Shown here one piece after another: positions 17,058 to 25,813 of a stretch of DNA of 64,000 bases; positions within the stretch are counted from its first letter, which is position 1, and every line of letters starts with the position of its first letter. The stretch is from SHZI01 sp049290495 (GTDB lineage: Bacteria > Pseudomonadota > Gammaproteobacteria > Steroidobacterales > GCA-2729495), in NCBI GenBank assembly GCA_049290495.1, contig JBATNV010000200.1, positions 83,783-147,782 of the forward strand. Direction: 5' to 3'. The notes beneath the pieces were generated by a model, which saw only the letters and a list, made by a program, of their open reading frames with translations, was not told the DNA's origin and searched no databases. The position numbers were made by a program, and so were the translations under genes.

Positions 17058-18200
17058 GTGAGCAGTCGTCGTCTGCGCCAGATACTGATCGTCCTTCTCC
17101 TGCTGGCCGCTGTCGCGTTGCTGGTCTGGTATCTCGGTCGCCCGAAGCCGGTGCCGGTCACGCTCGCAACCGTTGAAAGCGGTTCGGTGCTCGCCACCGT
17201 TTCCAACACCCGCGCCGGCACCGTTGAGGCCTGCCAGCGGGCACGTCTTGCGCCGCCGATGGGCGGGCAGATCGCCAGGCTGCCTTTCAAGGAGGGTGAT
17301 CGCGTCAAGGCAGGCGATATATTGGTTGAACTCTGGAACCAGGATATGCGTGCCCAGGTCCTGCAGGCCGAGCGCGACGCCGTGGCGACCCGCAGCCTGG
17401 CGCAGGAGGCCTGCGTCATGGCCGAGGTGGCAAAGAAGAATGCGGTCCGTATCCGGCAACTTCGCCCGCAGGGGCTGGTTTCCGAAGGCGACCTGGAGAA
17501 GGCTGTTGGCGATGCAGATGCGCGTGCTGCCGCGTGTGATGCGGCGCGCGACCAGGGAAAGGTCAGCCAGGCACGCGTCGACGTGTCGCGAGCCAGCCTT
17601 GAGCGCACTTTCCTGCGTGCACCTTTTCCCGGCGTGATTGCGGAGATCAACGGTAAAGTCGGTGAATTCGTCACGCCGTCGCCGGTCGGCATTCCCACGC
17701 CGCCGACCGTAGACCTTGTCGATGGCAGTTGTCTTTATATTTCCGCACCGATCGATGAGGTAGATGCACCTGCGGTTCGTGCGGGTCAGCGCGCGCTGAT
17801 CACGCTGGATGCTTTCCCGAAGCAGCGCTTTCCTGGTCACGTCCGGCGTGTCGCGCCGTACGTGCTGGAAGCCGAGAAGCAGGCGCGCACCGTTGGTATT
17901 GAAGCCGAGATTGAGGACCCGGAGAAATACAGTCTGCTACCTGGCTATAGCGCAGATGTCGAGATCATCATTGAGAACCGGGAGAATGTGCTGCGCATTC
18001 CCACGCAGGCTTTGATCGAGGGCAGGCGTGTGCTGGTCCTTGATCCCGCTACCGGCATCCTGCATTCGCGTGATGTTGAGCGCGGCGTTTCAAACTGGGA
18101 ATACACGGAGATCAGGTCTGGCCTCAAGGCAGGCGACAAGGTGGTGACCTCCATTGACCGTGAAGGTGTGGCCGACGGTGTCGCCGCAGTTGAGGAGTAG
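17058..18200 (+). CDS. MacA-like periplasmic adaptor of an ABC exporter
   Basis: 380 residues. One N-terminal membrane segment (about 8-26), then the membrane-fusion-protein layout: lipoyl/barrel halves around a helical hairpin (APPMGGQIARLPFKEGDRVKAGDILVEL in two parts; hairpin about 85-180; LRAPFPGVIAEINGKVGEFV), a beta-barrel domain and a C-terminal membrane-proximal domain. It links the inner-membrane ABC complex to an outer-membrane channel. GTG start with GAGGAG nine to ten bases upstream. Overlaps the ATPase start, so genes 17058-21314 form one operon. No TolC-like gene belongs to this operon. Confidence 0.88.
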   Translation: MSSRRLRQILIVLLLLAAVALLVWYLGRPKPVPVTLATVESGSVLATVSNTRAGTVEACQRARLAPPMGGQIARLPFKEGDRVKAGDILVELWNQDMRAQVLQAERDAVATRSLAQEACVMAEVAKKNAVRIRQLRPQGLVSEGDLEKAVGDADARAAACDAARDQGKVSQARVDVSRASLERTFLRAPFPGVIAEINGKVGEFVTPSPVGIPTPPTVDLVDGSCLYISAPIDEVDAPAVRAGQRALITLDAFPKQRFPGHVRRVAPYVLEAEKQARTVGIEAEIEDPEKYSLLPGYSADVEIIIENRENVLRIPTQALIEGRRVLVLDPATGILHSRDVERGVSNWEYTEIRSGLKAGDKVVTSIDREGVADGVAAVEE

Positions 18201-18897
18201 TCCGGCGTCGGACGCAGCTGTGATTCTGCGTCTTGAGCAGTTGACGCGGGTCTTTGCAGTTGGCGACCAGTTTGTACGTGCCCTCGACGGCGTTGATCTC
18301 GACATCGGCGCCGGCGAATACATCTCGCTGATGGGGCCCTCGGGTTCCGGCAAGTCCACCCTGCTGAATGTCCTCGGTCTGCTTGACCGGCCGAGCTCGG
18401 GTGAATACTGGCTGGCCGGTGAGCAGACCTCGACGATGAGCGATGATCGCCTGGCCGATACCCGGCAGCGCGAGATCGGCTTCGTGTTCCAGTTCTTTCA
18501 CCTGATTCACCGCATGACCGCTGTGGAGAACGTGGAATTGCCGATGATGCTGGCCGGCGTGTCGATGGCCGAACGCCGCAGCCGCGCTCACGAAGCGCTG
18601 CGACGCATGGGGCTTGAGTCGCGCGTCGACCATCGTTCAAACCAGCTTTCTGGCGGTGAGCGACAGCGGGTTGCGATCGCCCGCGCGATCGTCATGCAGC
18701 CGAAGATCCTGCTGGCCGATGAGCCGACCGGCAATCTCGACAGTGTCTCCGGCGGCGAAGTCGTGAAAATCGTCGAAGCCCTGCACGATGAAGGCCTGAC
18801 GCTGGTGGTCGTCACCCACGACCAGGCGATCGGCAGCCGCGCACACCGTCGCCTGCTGATGCGCGACGGGAAGATCGTGCAGGACGTCAGCGGATGA
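18178..18897 (+). CDS. MacB/LolD-type ABC transporter ATPase
   Basis: About 239 residues from GTG 18178. Seen: Walker A GPSGSGKST, Q-loop VFQFFHL, signature LSGGERQR, Walker B ILLADEPTGNLD, and switch His in VVVTHD. This is the stand-alone ATPase of a MacB/LolD-type mechanotransmission exporter. The chosen GTG has AAGGTG upstream and overlaps the adaptor gene by 23 bp; GTG or TTG codons between 18154 and 18166 are alternatives. The stop overlaps the permease start (ATGA). Confidence 0.92.
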   Translation: MSPQLRSSPASDAAVILRLEQLTRVFAVGDQFVRALDGVDLDIGAGEYISLMGPSGSGKSTLLNVLGLLDRPSSGEYWLAGEQTSTMSDDRLADTRQREIGFVFQFFHLIHRMTAVENVELPMMLAGVSMAERRSRAHEALRRMGLESRVDHRSNQLSGGERQRVAIARAIVMQPKILLADEPTGNLDSVSGGEVVKIVEALHDEGLTLVVVTHDQAIGSRAHRRLLMRDGKIVQDVSG

Positions 18898-20102
18898 AAT
18901 TTGCCGACCGCCACCGGGTGGCCTTCGGGGCGCTGGCACGGGCGCCGTTACGGACGGCGATGCTGTTGCTGGCCACGGCCATCGGTGTCGCGGCTGTGCT
19001 GGTACTGACCGCACTCGGTGAGGCTGCGCGTCATTACATCGCCGATCAATTCCAGTCGCTCGGCACGGATCTGCTGGTCGTTATGCCGGGGCGTACTGAA
19101 ACGACCGGCGGCGGTGCCGGCATGATGTCGGGGGCGACGCCGCGCGACATCACGCTCGACGATGCCCGCGCCCTGCTGCGGAGTTCTGCAATCGAGACCA
19201 TCGCGCCGGTAGTAGTCGGTGAAAGTTCGGTGTCGGTAGGCGCGCTCGAGCGCGACGTCACGATCATGGGCACGACGGCCGGCTACGCAACCATCCGTCA
19301 CTGGACCATGGCCAGCGGCGAGTTTCTGCCGGATGTCGATATGGACCAGGAGTCGCCGGTCTGCGTGGTCGGCAGCACCATCGGACTCGAGCTGTTTCGT
19401 GGCGAACCCCCGGTTGGGCGCTGGTTGCGGGTCGGTGACCGTCGCTGCCGTGTGGCCGGCGTGCTTGCAAAACAGGGCGTCTCCCTGATGGTCGATATCG
19501 ATACGGTGGTGATGATCCCCGTCGCGATGGCGCAGAGTTTGTTCAATTCGGCTGGACTGTTCCGTGTACTGATACAGGCGCGCAGCCGTGATGTCATGCC
19601 GTCGGCCAAGCGCTTCGTCCTTGCAACGTTCAAGGCGCGACATCACGGCGAAGAAGATGTAACCGTGATCACGCAGGATGCGGTGCTACAGACCTTCGAC
19701 GGCATACTCGGTGCGCTGACCCTGGCGCTGGCTGGCATCGCCGCCATCAGTCTGCTCGTTGCGGGCATTCTGATCATGAACGTCATGCTGGTCGCCGTCA
19801 GTCAGCGCACGCAGGAGATCGGCCTGCTGAAGGCGCTGGGTGCACGCCAGAGTCAGGTGCTCGCGCTGTTTCTCACTGAGGCGCTCTATCTCGCGCTGCT
19901 TGGCGCCCTGGTTGGTGTGCTGATCGGTTTTGCAGGCGTGTGGCTGCTTGGCACGCTCTATCCCGACTTCATATTCCGGCCACCGCTATGGGCAGTGGCC
20001 GGCGCGGTGCTGCTGTCCATGAGCTGTGGGATGCTGTTCGGTATCCTGCCCGCCCGGCGTGCGGCGCGTCTCGATCCGGTTGCGGCGCTTGCCAGGCGCT
20101 GA
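18894..20102 (+). CDS. MacB-like ABC permease (FtsX superfamily), first of two
   Basis: 402 residues: one N-terminal transmembrane helix (about 17-39), a large periplasmic MacB-core domain (about 40-275), then three helices (about 280-395), the topology of MacB/FtsX permeases. Seen: the N-terminal LRTAMLLLATAIGVAAVLVLTALGEAARHYI in parts, and the C-terminal TQEIGLLKALGARQSQVL loop. It couples to the ATPase by ATGA overlap. It is followed 12 bp later by a paralogous permease, so the transporter is probably a heterodimer. Confidence 0.9.
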   Translation: MKFADRHRVAFGALARAPLRTAMLLLATAIGVAAVLVLTALGEAARHYIADQFQSLGTDLLVVMPGRTETTGGGAGMMSGATPRDITLDDARALLRSSAIETIAPVVVGESSVSVGALERDVTIMGTTAGYATIRHWTMASGEFLPDVDMDQESPVCVVGSTIGLELFRGEPPVGRWLRVGDRRCRVAGVLAKQGVSLMVDIDTVVMIPVAMAQSLFNSAGLFRVLIQARSRDVMPSAKRFVLATFKARHHGEEDVTVITQDAVLQTFDGILGALTLALAGIAAISLLVAGILIMNVMLVAVSQRTQEIGLLKALGARQSQVLALFLTEALYLALLGALVGVLIGFAGVWLLGTLYPDFIFRPPLWAVAGAVLLSMSCGMLFGILPARRAARLDPVAALARR

Positions 20103-20114
20103 GCGGTATACGAC

Positions 20115-21314
20115 GTGCGCCTCGCTGAACTCATCCGCTTTACCACCAGGTCGGCGGTATCCCATCGTCTGCGCAGCGTACTGACTGCGCTCGGCATTGC
20201 GATCGGTGTTGCGGCCGTGTTGCTGCTGACCTCGATCGGCGAAGGCCTGCACAAGTACATGCTCACGCAGTTCACGCAGTTTGGTACCAACATCATCAGT
20301 GTCAATCCAGGCAAGGCCAAGACCTTCGGCATGCCAACCGGTGTGCTTAATTCGGTCCGGCCGCTGAACCTCGACGATGCGGAGGCACTCAAGCGTGTGC
20401 CGCATGTGCGCTCGACCCTGCCACTCGTACAGGGAAGCGCATCGGTAGTGAGTGGCGGGCGTGAGCGCAAGGTGATCGTCAGCGGTACGGGTTCCGAGAT
20501 GACCGCGACGCTGTCTTTCCGCGTGGCACTTGGCAATTTTCTGCCGGCCGACAACCCTAAGACGCCACGTGCGTATGCGGTGCTCGGCAGCAAGGTGCGC
20601 AGCGAGCTCTTCGATGAGCGCAACCCGCTCGGTGAGCGGGTCCGCATCGGCGGGCAGCGCTATACCGTGATCGGTGTGATGGAATCAAAAGGCACGATGT
20701 TTGGTTTCGACCTCGATGACGCGGTCTACATCCCGGTTGCCAAGGGCCTGGAACTGTTCAACCGGGAAGGCCTCTTCGAGATCGATGTCATGTACGAGGA
20801 GGGTGCGCCGGTCGATGAGGTGGTCGAGGGTATCCGCCGTGTGCTGATCGCCCGGCATGGCAGTGAAGACTTCACGATCACGACGCAGCAGGAAATGATG
20901 AATGTGCTCGGCTCGGTGCTGGACGTCATTACCTTTGCGGTCGGCGCCCTGGGTGGGATCTCGATGCTCGTGGGTGGCGTGGGTATCTTCACGATAATGA
21001 CCATCGCGGTGCGCGAACGGACCGCTGAGATTGGACTGCTGCAGGCCGTTGGCGCGCACCGGCGGCAGATCCGCAATATCTTTCTGGGCGAATCGATGGT
21101 CCTGGCGGCGATCGGTGGTTTTAGCGGCATCGCGCTTGGCTTTCTGATCATCGGGCTGTTAAGTCTGCTGGTGCCGGCCCTGCCGATCAGTCCGTCCTGG
21201 CCCTACATGCTGGCAGCCGTGCTGGTCGCCATGGTGATCGGACTCATTGCAGGCGTGCTGCCGGCGTGGCGGGCAGCGCAACTTGATCCGGTGGAGTCGC
21301 TGCGGGCGGAGTAG
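20115..21314 (+). CDS. MacB-like ABC permease (FtsX superfamily), second of two
   Basis: 399 residues with the same layout as the preceding gene: helix 1 (about 20-42), MacB periplasmic core (about 43-270), three C-terminal helices (about 275-390). Seen: RSVLTALGIAIGVAAVLLLTSIGEG in parts, the TAEIGLLQAVGAHRRQI cytoplasmic loop and a terminal AAQLDPVESLRAE, the family's usual end. GTG start with a weak ribosome site. The substrate is unknown; MacB relatives export antibiotics, lipoproteins or peptides. Confidence 0.9.
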   Translation: MRLAELIRFTTRSAVSHRLRSVLTALGIAIGVAAVLLLTSIGEGLHKYMLTQFTQFGTNIISVNPGKAKTFGMPTGVLNSVRPLNLDDAEALKRVPHVRSTLPLVQGSASVVSGGRERKVIVSGTGSEMTATLSFRVALGNFLPADNPKTPRAYAVLGSKVRSELFDERNPLGERVRIGGQRYTVIGVMESKGTMFGFDLDDAVYIPVAKGLELFNREGLFEIDVMYEEGAPVDEVVEGIRRVLIARHGSEDFTITTQQEMMNVLGSVLDVITFAVGALGGISMLVGGVGIFTIMTIAVRERTAEIGLLQAVGAHRRQIRNIFLGESMVLAAIGGFSGIALGFLIIGLLSLLVPALPISPSWPYMLAAVLVAMVIGLIAGVLPAWRAAQLDPVESLRAE

Positions 21315-21630
21315 ATGCAGGTGCACCACCAGGCTCATACCCCAGCCGACGCAGGCAAGCGGCAATATGGGGCTCAGTGGCATCAAGACTGAGCGCCCGG
21401 CTGGCCTTTCCGGTATGCCGGAACTGACAGCCATGCAGGGCTTCCTCGTATGTCCGCGACGGGGACGCTGAATCAACGGATGCCACGCGCGATGCCGTAC
21501 ATCCAGACACAGTAACCGCCATCAGAACGGCCAACATAGTCCGGTAAGGCGCTTTCCAGCCCCACATCGCCTGGCCCGCGAATTTACCGACCGACAATAC
21601 CGCGTACACAAATGCCCTGATCAACTTCAT
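21244..21630 (-). CDS. small predicted lipoprotein at the end of the czc operon
   Basis: 128 residues. ATG 21630 overlaps the stop of the RND pump gene (ATGA), indicating translational coupling. A hydrophobic segment ends in a lipobox-like VTVSGC at about residues 37-42, so the mature protein could be lipid-anchored with an 86-residue tail. The tail contains two further Cys and a Pro/Ala-rich C-terminus. An alternative start at 21537 gives a shorter, more conventional signal peptide. I do not recognise the family. The 3' end overlaps the opposite-strand permease gene by 71 bp, which lowers confidence in the last residues. Confidence 0.55.
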   Translation of the reverse strand: MKLIRAFVYAVLSVGKFAGQAMWGWKAPYRTMLAVLMAVTVSGCTASRVASVDSASPSRTYEEALHGCQFRHTGKASRALSLDATEPHIAACLRRLGYEPGGAPASTPPAATPPDQVALPATPAARLQ

Positions 21631-24600
21631 GCGGCTGACACCGTGACTGTGGTAGTGGCAGCAGGTGCGGCCCGACGCTCCGGTCGCCATGCCATGCGAT
21701 AGAGTCCGGGGAGCACGAGTAGCGTGAGTAAGGTTGACGAGATGATTCCGCCGATGACCACGGTCGCCAGCGGCCGTTGAACCTCGGCCCCGGTGCTGGT
21801 ATTGAGCGCCATTGGCAGGAAGCCCAGCGCAGCGACCAGTGCGACCATCAGGATCGGTCGCAGACGCAGCATCGCGCCCTCCCTAATGGCGACGTCGATA
21901 CCTGCATCATTCGCCAGTCGATCGCGGAAGGCCGAGACCATCATGACCCCTGTCAGCACCGCGACACCAGACAGGGTAATGAAGCCCACGCCGGCTGTGA
22001 TTGACAGTGGAATGCCGCGCACCCAGAGCGCGATGACTCCGCCGGTCAGCGCCAGCGGCACACCGCTGAAGACCAGTGCGGCATCCTTTGCCGACCCGAA
22101 GGTGAGCATCAGCAAAGCGAAGATCATCACGAGCGTCACGGGAACCAGCAAGCCAAGTCGGGCCGATGCAGACTGCAGCTGCTCGAAGGTACCGCCGTAA
22201 GCCAGCCAATAGCCGGGCGGCAGTCTGAGTTGCTCGCCGATCTTCTCTTGTACCTCGGCGACAAAACCACCCAGATCACGCCCGCGTACATTGGCGGTGA
22301 CGACCAGGCGACGCTTGCCGTTCTCGCGGCTGATCTGGTTGGGTCCAGGCGCAAGGGTTAGTCTTGCCACTTCACCCAGTGGTACGTACCCGCTTTCGGC
22401 CAGCGGCACTGGTAATCTCTCAAGCGCAGCAAGATCGCTCCGCATCTGCTCCGGAAGACGCACGATCAGGCCGAAGCGTTTGTCGCCCTCGAAGACCTGG
22501 CCGGCATCCTTGCCCCCGGTGGCCGCCGCCAGAACGTTCTGCACATCAGCCACATTCAGTCCATAGCGATACAGCGCCGGACGGTTAGCCTCAACGGTGA
22601 GCATCGGTAAGCCCTCGACCTGCTCGACCATTACGCCTTCGGCGCCCTGAATGCCGCCCAGTACGGCGGCGATCTCGTTGCCGGATTTCAACAACTGCTC
22701 AAGATCGTCGCCGTAGACTTTTATGCCAAGGTCAGAGCGAACGCCCGAGATCAGCTCATTGAAGCGCAGCTGGATGGGCTGGCTGATCTCGTAGGCATTG
22801 CCCGGCGCGGAGTTCAGCCTGGCCTCGATTTCCTCAAGGAGCTGGGCTTTTGGCTTGTCGGGATCTGGCCAGTCCTTCCGGTCCTTCAGCATGACATAGC
22901 CATCCGAGATGCTCGGCGGCATTGGATCTGTGGCAACTTCTGCGGTACCCACACGGGCAAAGACAGTCTTTAGCTCAGGTATTTTCATGATCGCCCGCTC
23001 GACCTGGAACTGCATCTCCAGCGATTGGGTGAGGCTTGTGCCTGGAATTCGCAGGGCTTGTACGGCCAGGTCGCCTTCGTCGAGGCTCGGGATGAACTCG
23101 GAGCCCAGGCGAGAGCCTATCCAACCGGACAAGACGACGAAGACGATCGCGCCAGCCAGCACCGGAAGTCGTGCCCGGAGCGCCAGATCCAGCACCGGCG
23201 TATAGACGCGTTTTGCTGTGCGCATGATCAGGTTTTCCTTCTCGGCAATGTGGCCACCGAGGAGCAATGCGACAGCGGCTGGCACGAAGGTGAGGGACAG
23301 GATCAGGGCGGATACCAGCGCCATGATCACCGCCAGCGCCATCGGCCGGAACATCTTTCCCTCGACACCCGTCAGGGCGAGGATGGGCAGATTAACCAGA
23401 ATGACCACCAGCACGCTGATCAGGCTCGGCGTAAATACTTCGCGAGTCGCCTTGAATACCGTCTCGAAACGCTCGTCCAGCTTCAGCAGGCGGCCAAGAT
23501 GGTGCTGGCGTTCGCCGAGCCTGAGCATGCAGTTTTCGACAATGATCACCGCTCCGTCGACGATCAGTCCGAAGTCGAGTGCACCGAGACTCATGAGGTT
23601 GGCGCTGACCTTCGTCTGCACCATGCTGGTCATCAGCATGAGCATCGATAACGGGATGACCATGGCGGTCAGCAGGGCCGCGCGCACCTTACCAAGCATC
23701 ACGAGCAGCACAACCACGACGAGGATGGCGCCCTCCAGCAGGTTTTTCTGGACCGTGCCAATAGTCTTCTCCACCAGTACCGTCCGGTCGTAGACAGGAT
23801 CGGCGGTTACTCCTTCCGGCAGGGTCTTGTCAATCTCAGTCAGCTTTGCGGCAACCGCCTTCGAAACTGTGCGGCTGTTGCTACCGATCAGCATGACGGC
23901 AGTGCCCAGCACGGTTTCCTCGCCATCGCGAGTCGCTGCGCCCGTACGGAGTTGTTTGCCAAAGCCGACCTCTGCCACATCCCGGATCGTGACGGGTACT
24001 CCGTCGCGGCGGGTGACGATGATGCTTTCCAGTGCAGGGATATCTGCGACCTGGCCTGGCGCGCGGATCAGATACTGCTCACCGTTCCTCTCGATGTAAC
24101 CGGCACCTATATTGTTATTGTTCTTCTCCAGGGCACTGACCAGATCATCGAATGTCAGCCCGAAGGCCAGCAACCGCGCAGGATCAGGCGTGACGTGAAA
24201 CTGCTTCTCGTAACCACCGATTGTGTTGACTTCAGTTACCCCGGGTACCAGCCGCAACTGCGGACGAATGACCCAGTCCTGAAGCGTACGGAGTGCAGTC
24301 GCATCGTAGGGTTGGCCATCGGGCTGCCGGGCGCCGGGATCAGCGTGTACCGTGTACTGAAAGATTTCGCCGAGACCCGTGGCGACCGGCCCCAACTCCG
24401 GTTCGATGCCTGGCGGCATCTGACTTTTTGCCTGTTGCAATCTCTCGTTGATCAGGTTCCTCGCAAAATAGATGTCCGTGCCATCCACAAAGACGACGGT
24501 CACCTGCGACAAGCCATAGCGGGACAGGGAGCGGGTGTACTCGACATACGGCAAGCCCGCGATCGCTGTTTCCACCAGATAGGTAATCCGCTGCTCTACT

Positions 24601-24779
24601 TCGAGTGGCGAATAACCCGGCGTCTGCGTGTTGATCTGCACCTGGACATTGGTGATGTCTGGCACCGCGTCGATAGGGAGCCGCTGGTAGTTCCACACGC
24701 CGACGGCTGCGATCACCAGCACGAAAAACATGATCAGCCAACGGCGCGTGATCGAAAAGCGCAGGAGGGCGTCAACCAT
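21627..24779 (-). CDS. czcA: CzcA-type heavy-metal RND efflux pump
   Basis: 1050 residues, full length for a heavy-metal efflux (HME) RND protein: 12 membrane helices and two large periplasmic loops. The proton-relay helix 4 reads DFGLIVDGAVIIVEN, the pattern of CzcA-like Zn/Co/Cd pumps, while Cu/Ag pumps (CusA) have AxGxxxDAA. Other family marks: N-terminal RRWLIMFFVLVIAAVGVW, VPDITNVQVQINTQTPGYSPLEVEQRIT in parts, and the C-terminal LPGLYR. It works with the CzcB and CzcC homologues encoded upstream to move divalent cations from the periplasm or cytosol across the outer membrane. 29 bp separate it from czcB. Confidence 0.94.
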   Translation of the reverse strand: MVDALLRFSITRRWLIMFFVLVIAAVGVWNYQRLPIDAVPDITNVQVQINTQTPGYSPLEVEQRITYLVETAIAGLPYVEYTRSLSRYGLSQVTVVFVDGTDIYFARNLINERLQQAKSQMPPGIEPELGPVATGLGEIFQYTVHADPGARQPDGQPYDATALRTLQDWVIRPQLRLVPGVTEVNTIGGYEKQFHVTPDPARLLAFGLTFDDLVSALEKNNNNIGAGYIERNGEQYLIRAPGQVADIPALESIIVTRRDGVPVTIRDVAEVGFGKQLRTGAATRDGEETVLGTAVMLIGSNSRTVSKAVAAKLTEIDKTLPEGVTADPVYDRTVLVEKTIGTVQKNLLEGAILVVVVLLVMLGKVRAALLTAMVIPLSMLMLMTSMVQTKVSANLMSLGALDFGLIVDGAVIIVENCMLRLGERQHHLGRLLKLDERFETVFKATREVFTPSLISVLVVILVNLPILALTGVEGKMFRPMALAVIMALVSALILSLTFVPAAVALLLGGHIAEKENLIMRTAKRVYTPVLDLALRARLPVLAGAIVFVVLSGWIGSRLGSEFIPSLDEGDLAVQALRIPGTSLTQSLEMQFQVERAIMKIPELKTVFARVGTAEVATDPMPPSISDGYVMLKDRKDWPDPDKPKAQLLEEIEARLNSAPGNAYEISQPIQLRFNELISGVRSDLGIKVYGDDLEQLLKSGNEIAAVLGGIQGAEGVMVEQVEGLPMLTVEANRPALYRYGLNVADVQNVLAAATGGKDAGQVFEGDKRFGLIVRLPEQMRSDLAALERLPVPLAESGYVPLGEVARLTLAPGPNQISRENGKRRLVVTANVRGRDLGGFVAEVQEKIGEQLRLPPGYWLAYGGTFEQLQSASARLGLLVPVTLVMIFALLMLTFGSAKDAALVFSGVPLALTGGVIALWVRGIPLSITAGVGFITLSGVAVLTGVMMVSAFRDRLANDAGIDVAIREGAMLRLRPILMVALVAALGFLPMALNTSTGAEVQRPLATVVIGGIISSTLLTLLVLPGLYRMAWRPERRAAPAATTTVTVSAA

Positions 24780-24808
24780 GAGCGTGCCCGCGGGTGCAGA
24801 AGTTGCGA

Positions 24809-25759
24809 TCAGTGGTCATGCGCGGCTTCCCCCTTGCCCAGTTCAGATTTCAGGATGAAGCTGTTCGCCGTCACGTAGGTTTCGCCTGCCTGCAGACCAT
24901 CCAGAACTTCGCTGAGAGTGCCGTCAGTACGACCTAACCGTACCGGTCGCGGCGCAAAACCGTCGTCACCGCTGACGAAGACAACGCTGCGACCATCGAT
25001 GACCTGCAAGGCTTCATTACGCACGGCGAGTGATGCCGGAAATTCGGCGATGGCGAGGTCGGCAGTCACATACAGGCCGGGGGGCCAGCGGCGGGCCGTG
25101 TTATCCAGCAGCACGCGAGCGGTCACAGTCTGGCTTGCGCTGCTGCCGATGGGCGACACGTAAGCCACCTTACCCTCCGCACTCAGATTTGCTTCGGCAC
25201 TCCGGATGGTGGCCGTCTGCCCGGCCTCTACCCGCGATACATCCCGCGGAAACAGCGACAGCTCAACCCATACAGTGGAGAGGTCGGCTACCGTAAACAG
25301 GACCCGCTCCCCGGTCTGCTCACCCGGATTGGCAGCCCGGGCTGTGACGACACCCGTCAACGGTGCAATGACTGGATAGGTCTGCAGACTTTCGTTGCTT
25401 TCAACGCTGGCCAGTGTTTCACCCTTGCGTACCGGATCGCCGACCCTGTGGTTGACGGTGCGGATGACGCCCGCAAAACGTGCCGTAACCTCGAGCACAC
25501 GTTCAGCGTTGGGCGTGATCACACCGTACAACGGCAGCGTCGTCCGCATCTGCGCCGGCCCTGCCTTCGCGAGGCCAAGGCCAGCGGTCTTTATCTGTTC
25601 AGGGCTCAGCTCGACATGCGCTGCTTCACCGGCATGGTCTTCTTCGGCATGACCTGCTTCAGCATTGCTGGCGGTGGCAGATGCATCTTCGAGCCCGCTG
25701 CGTCCGCAGGCACCGATCAGCGCTGAGAGCAGCAGCAGGGTCAGAAGTCTGGTGTTCAT
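24809..25759 (-). CDS. czcB: CzcB-type periplasmic adaptor lipoprotein
   Basis: 316 residues. Signal peptide with lipobox LIGAC (Cys18), then a His/Glu-rich stretch (GHAEEDHAGEAAH at about 35-47) likely to bind metal, followed by the membrane-fusion-protein domains (GVITPNAERVLEVTARFAGVI in parts, GDPVRKGETLASVES, and the barrel domain ending TYVTANSFILKSELGKGEAAHDH in parts). It is somewhat shorter than classical CzcB. It connects the RND pump to the outer-membrane channel. A further His-rich tail closes the protein. Confidence 0.92.
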   Translation of the reverse strand: MNTRLLTLLLLSALIGACGRSGLEDASATASNAEAGHAEEDHAGEAAHVELSPEQIKTAGLGLAKAGPAQMRTTLPLYGVITPNAERVLEVTARFAGVIRTVNHRVGDPVRKGETLASVESNESLQTYPVIAPLTGVVTARAANPGEQTGERVLFTVADLSTVWVELSLFPRDVSRVEAGQTATIRSAEANLSAEGKVAYVSPIGSSASQTVTARVLLDNTARRWPPGLYVTADLAIAEFPASLAVRNEALQVIDGRSVVFVSGDDGFAPRPVRLGRTDGTLSEVLDGLQAGETYVTANSFILKSELGKGEAAHDH

Positions 25760-25813
25760 GAGTGTCTCGATCCATTTGGAGGTGGGTTGGGTGAGATTGG
25801 AGAGCCAGTGGCA

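Noticed and set aside
16347..17840. 497-residue minus-strand frame spanning the HD-GYP and adaptor genes
   Set aside because: It crosses two well-supported plus-strand genes and their intergenic region, has no homology I recognise and low-complexity Arg-rich stretches.
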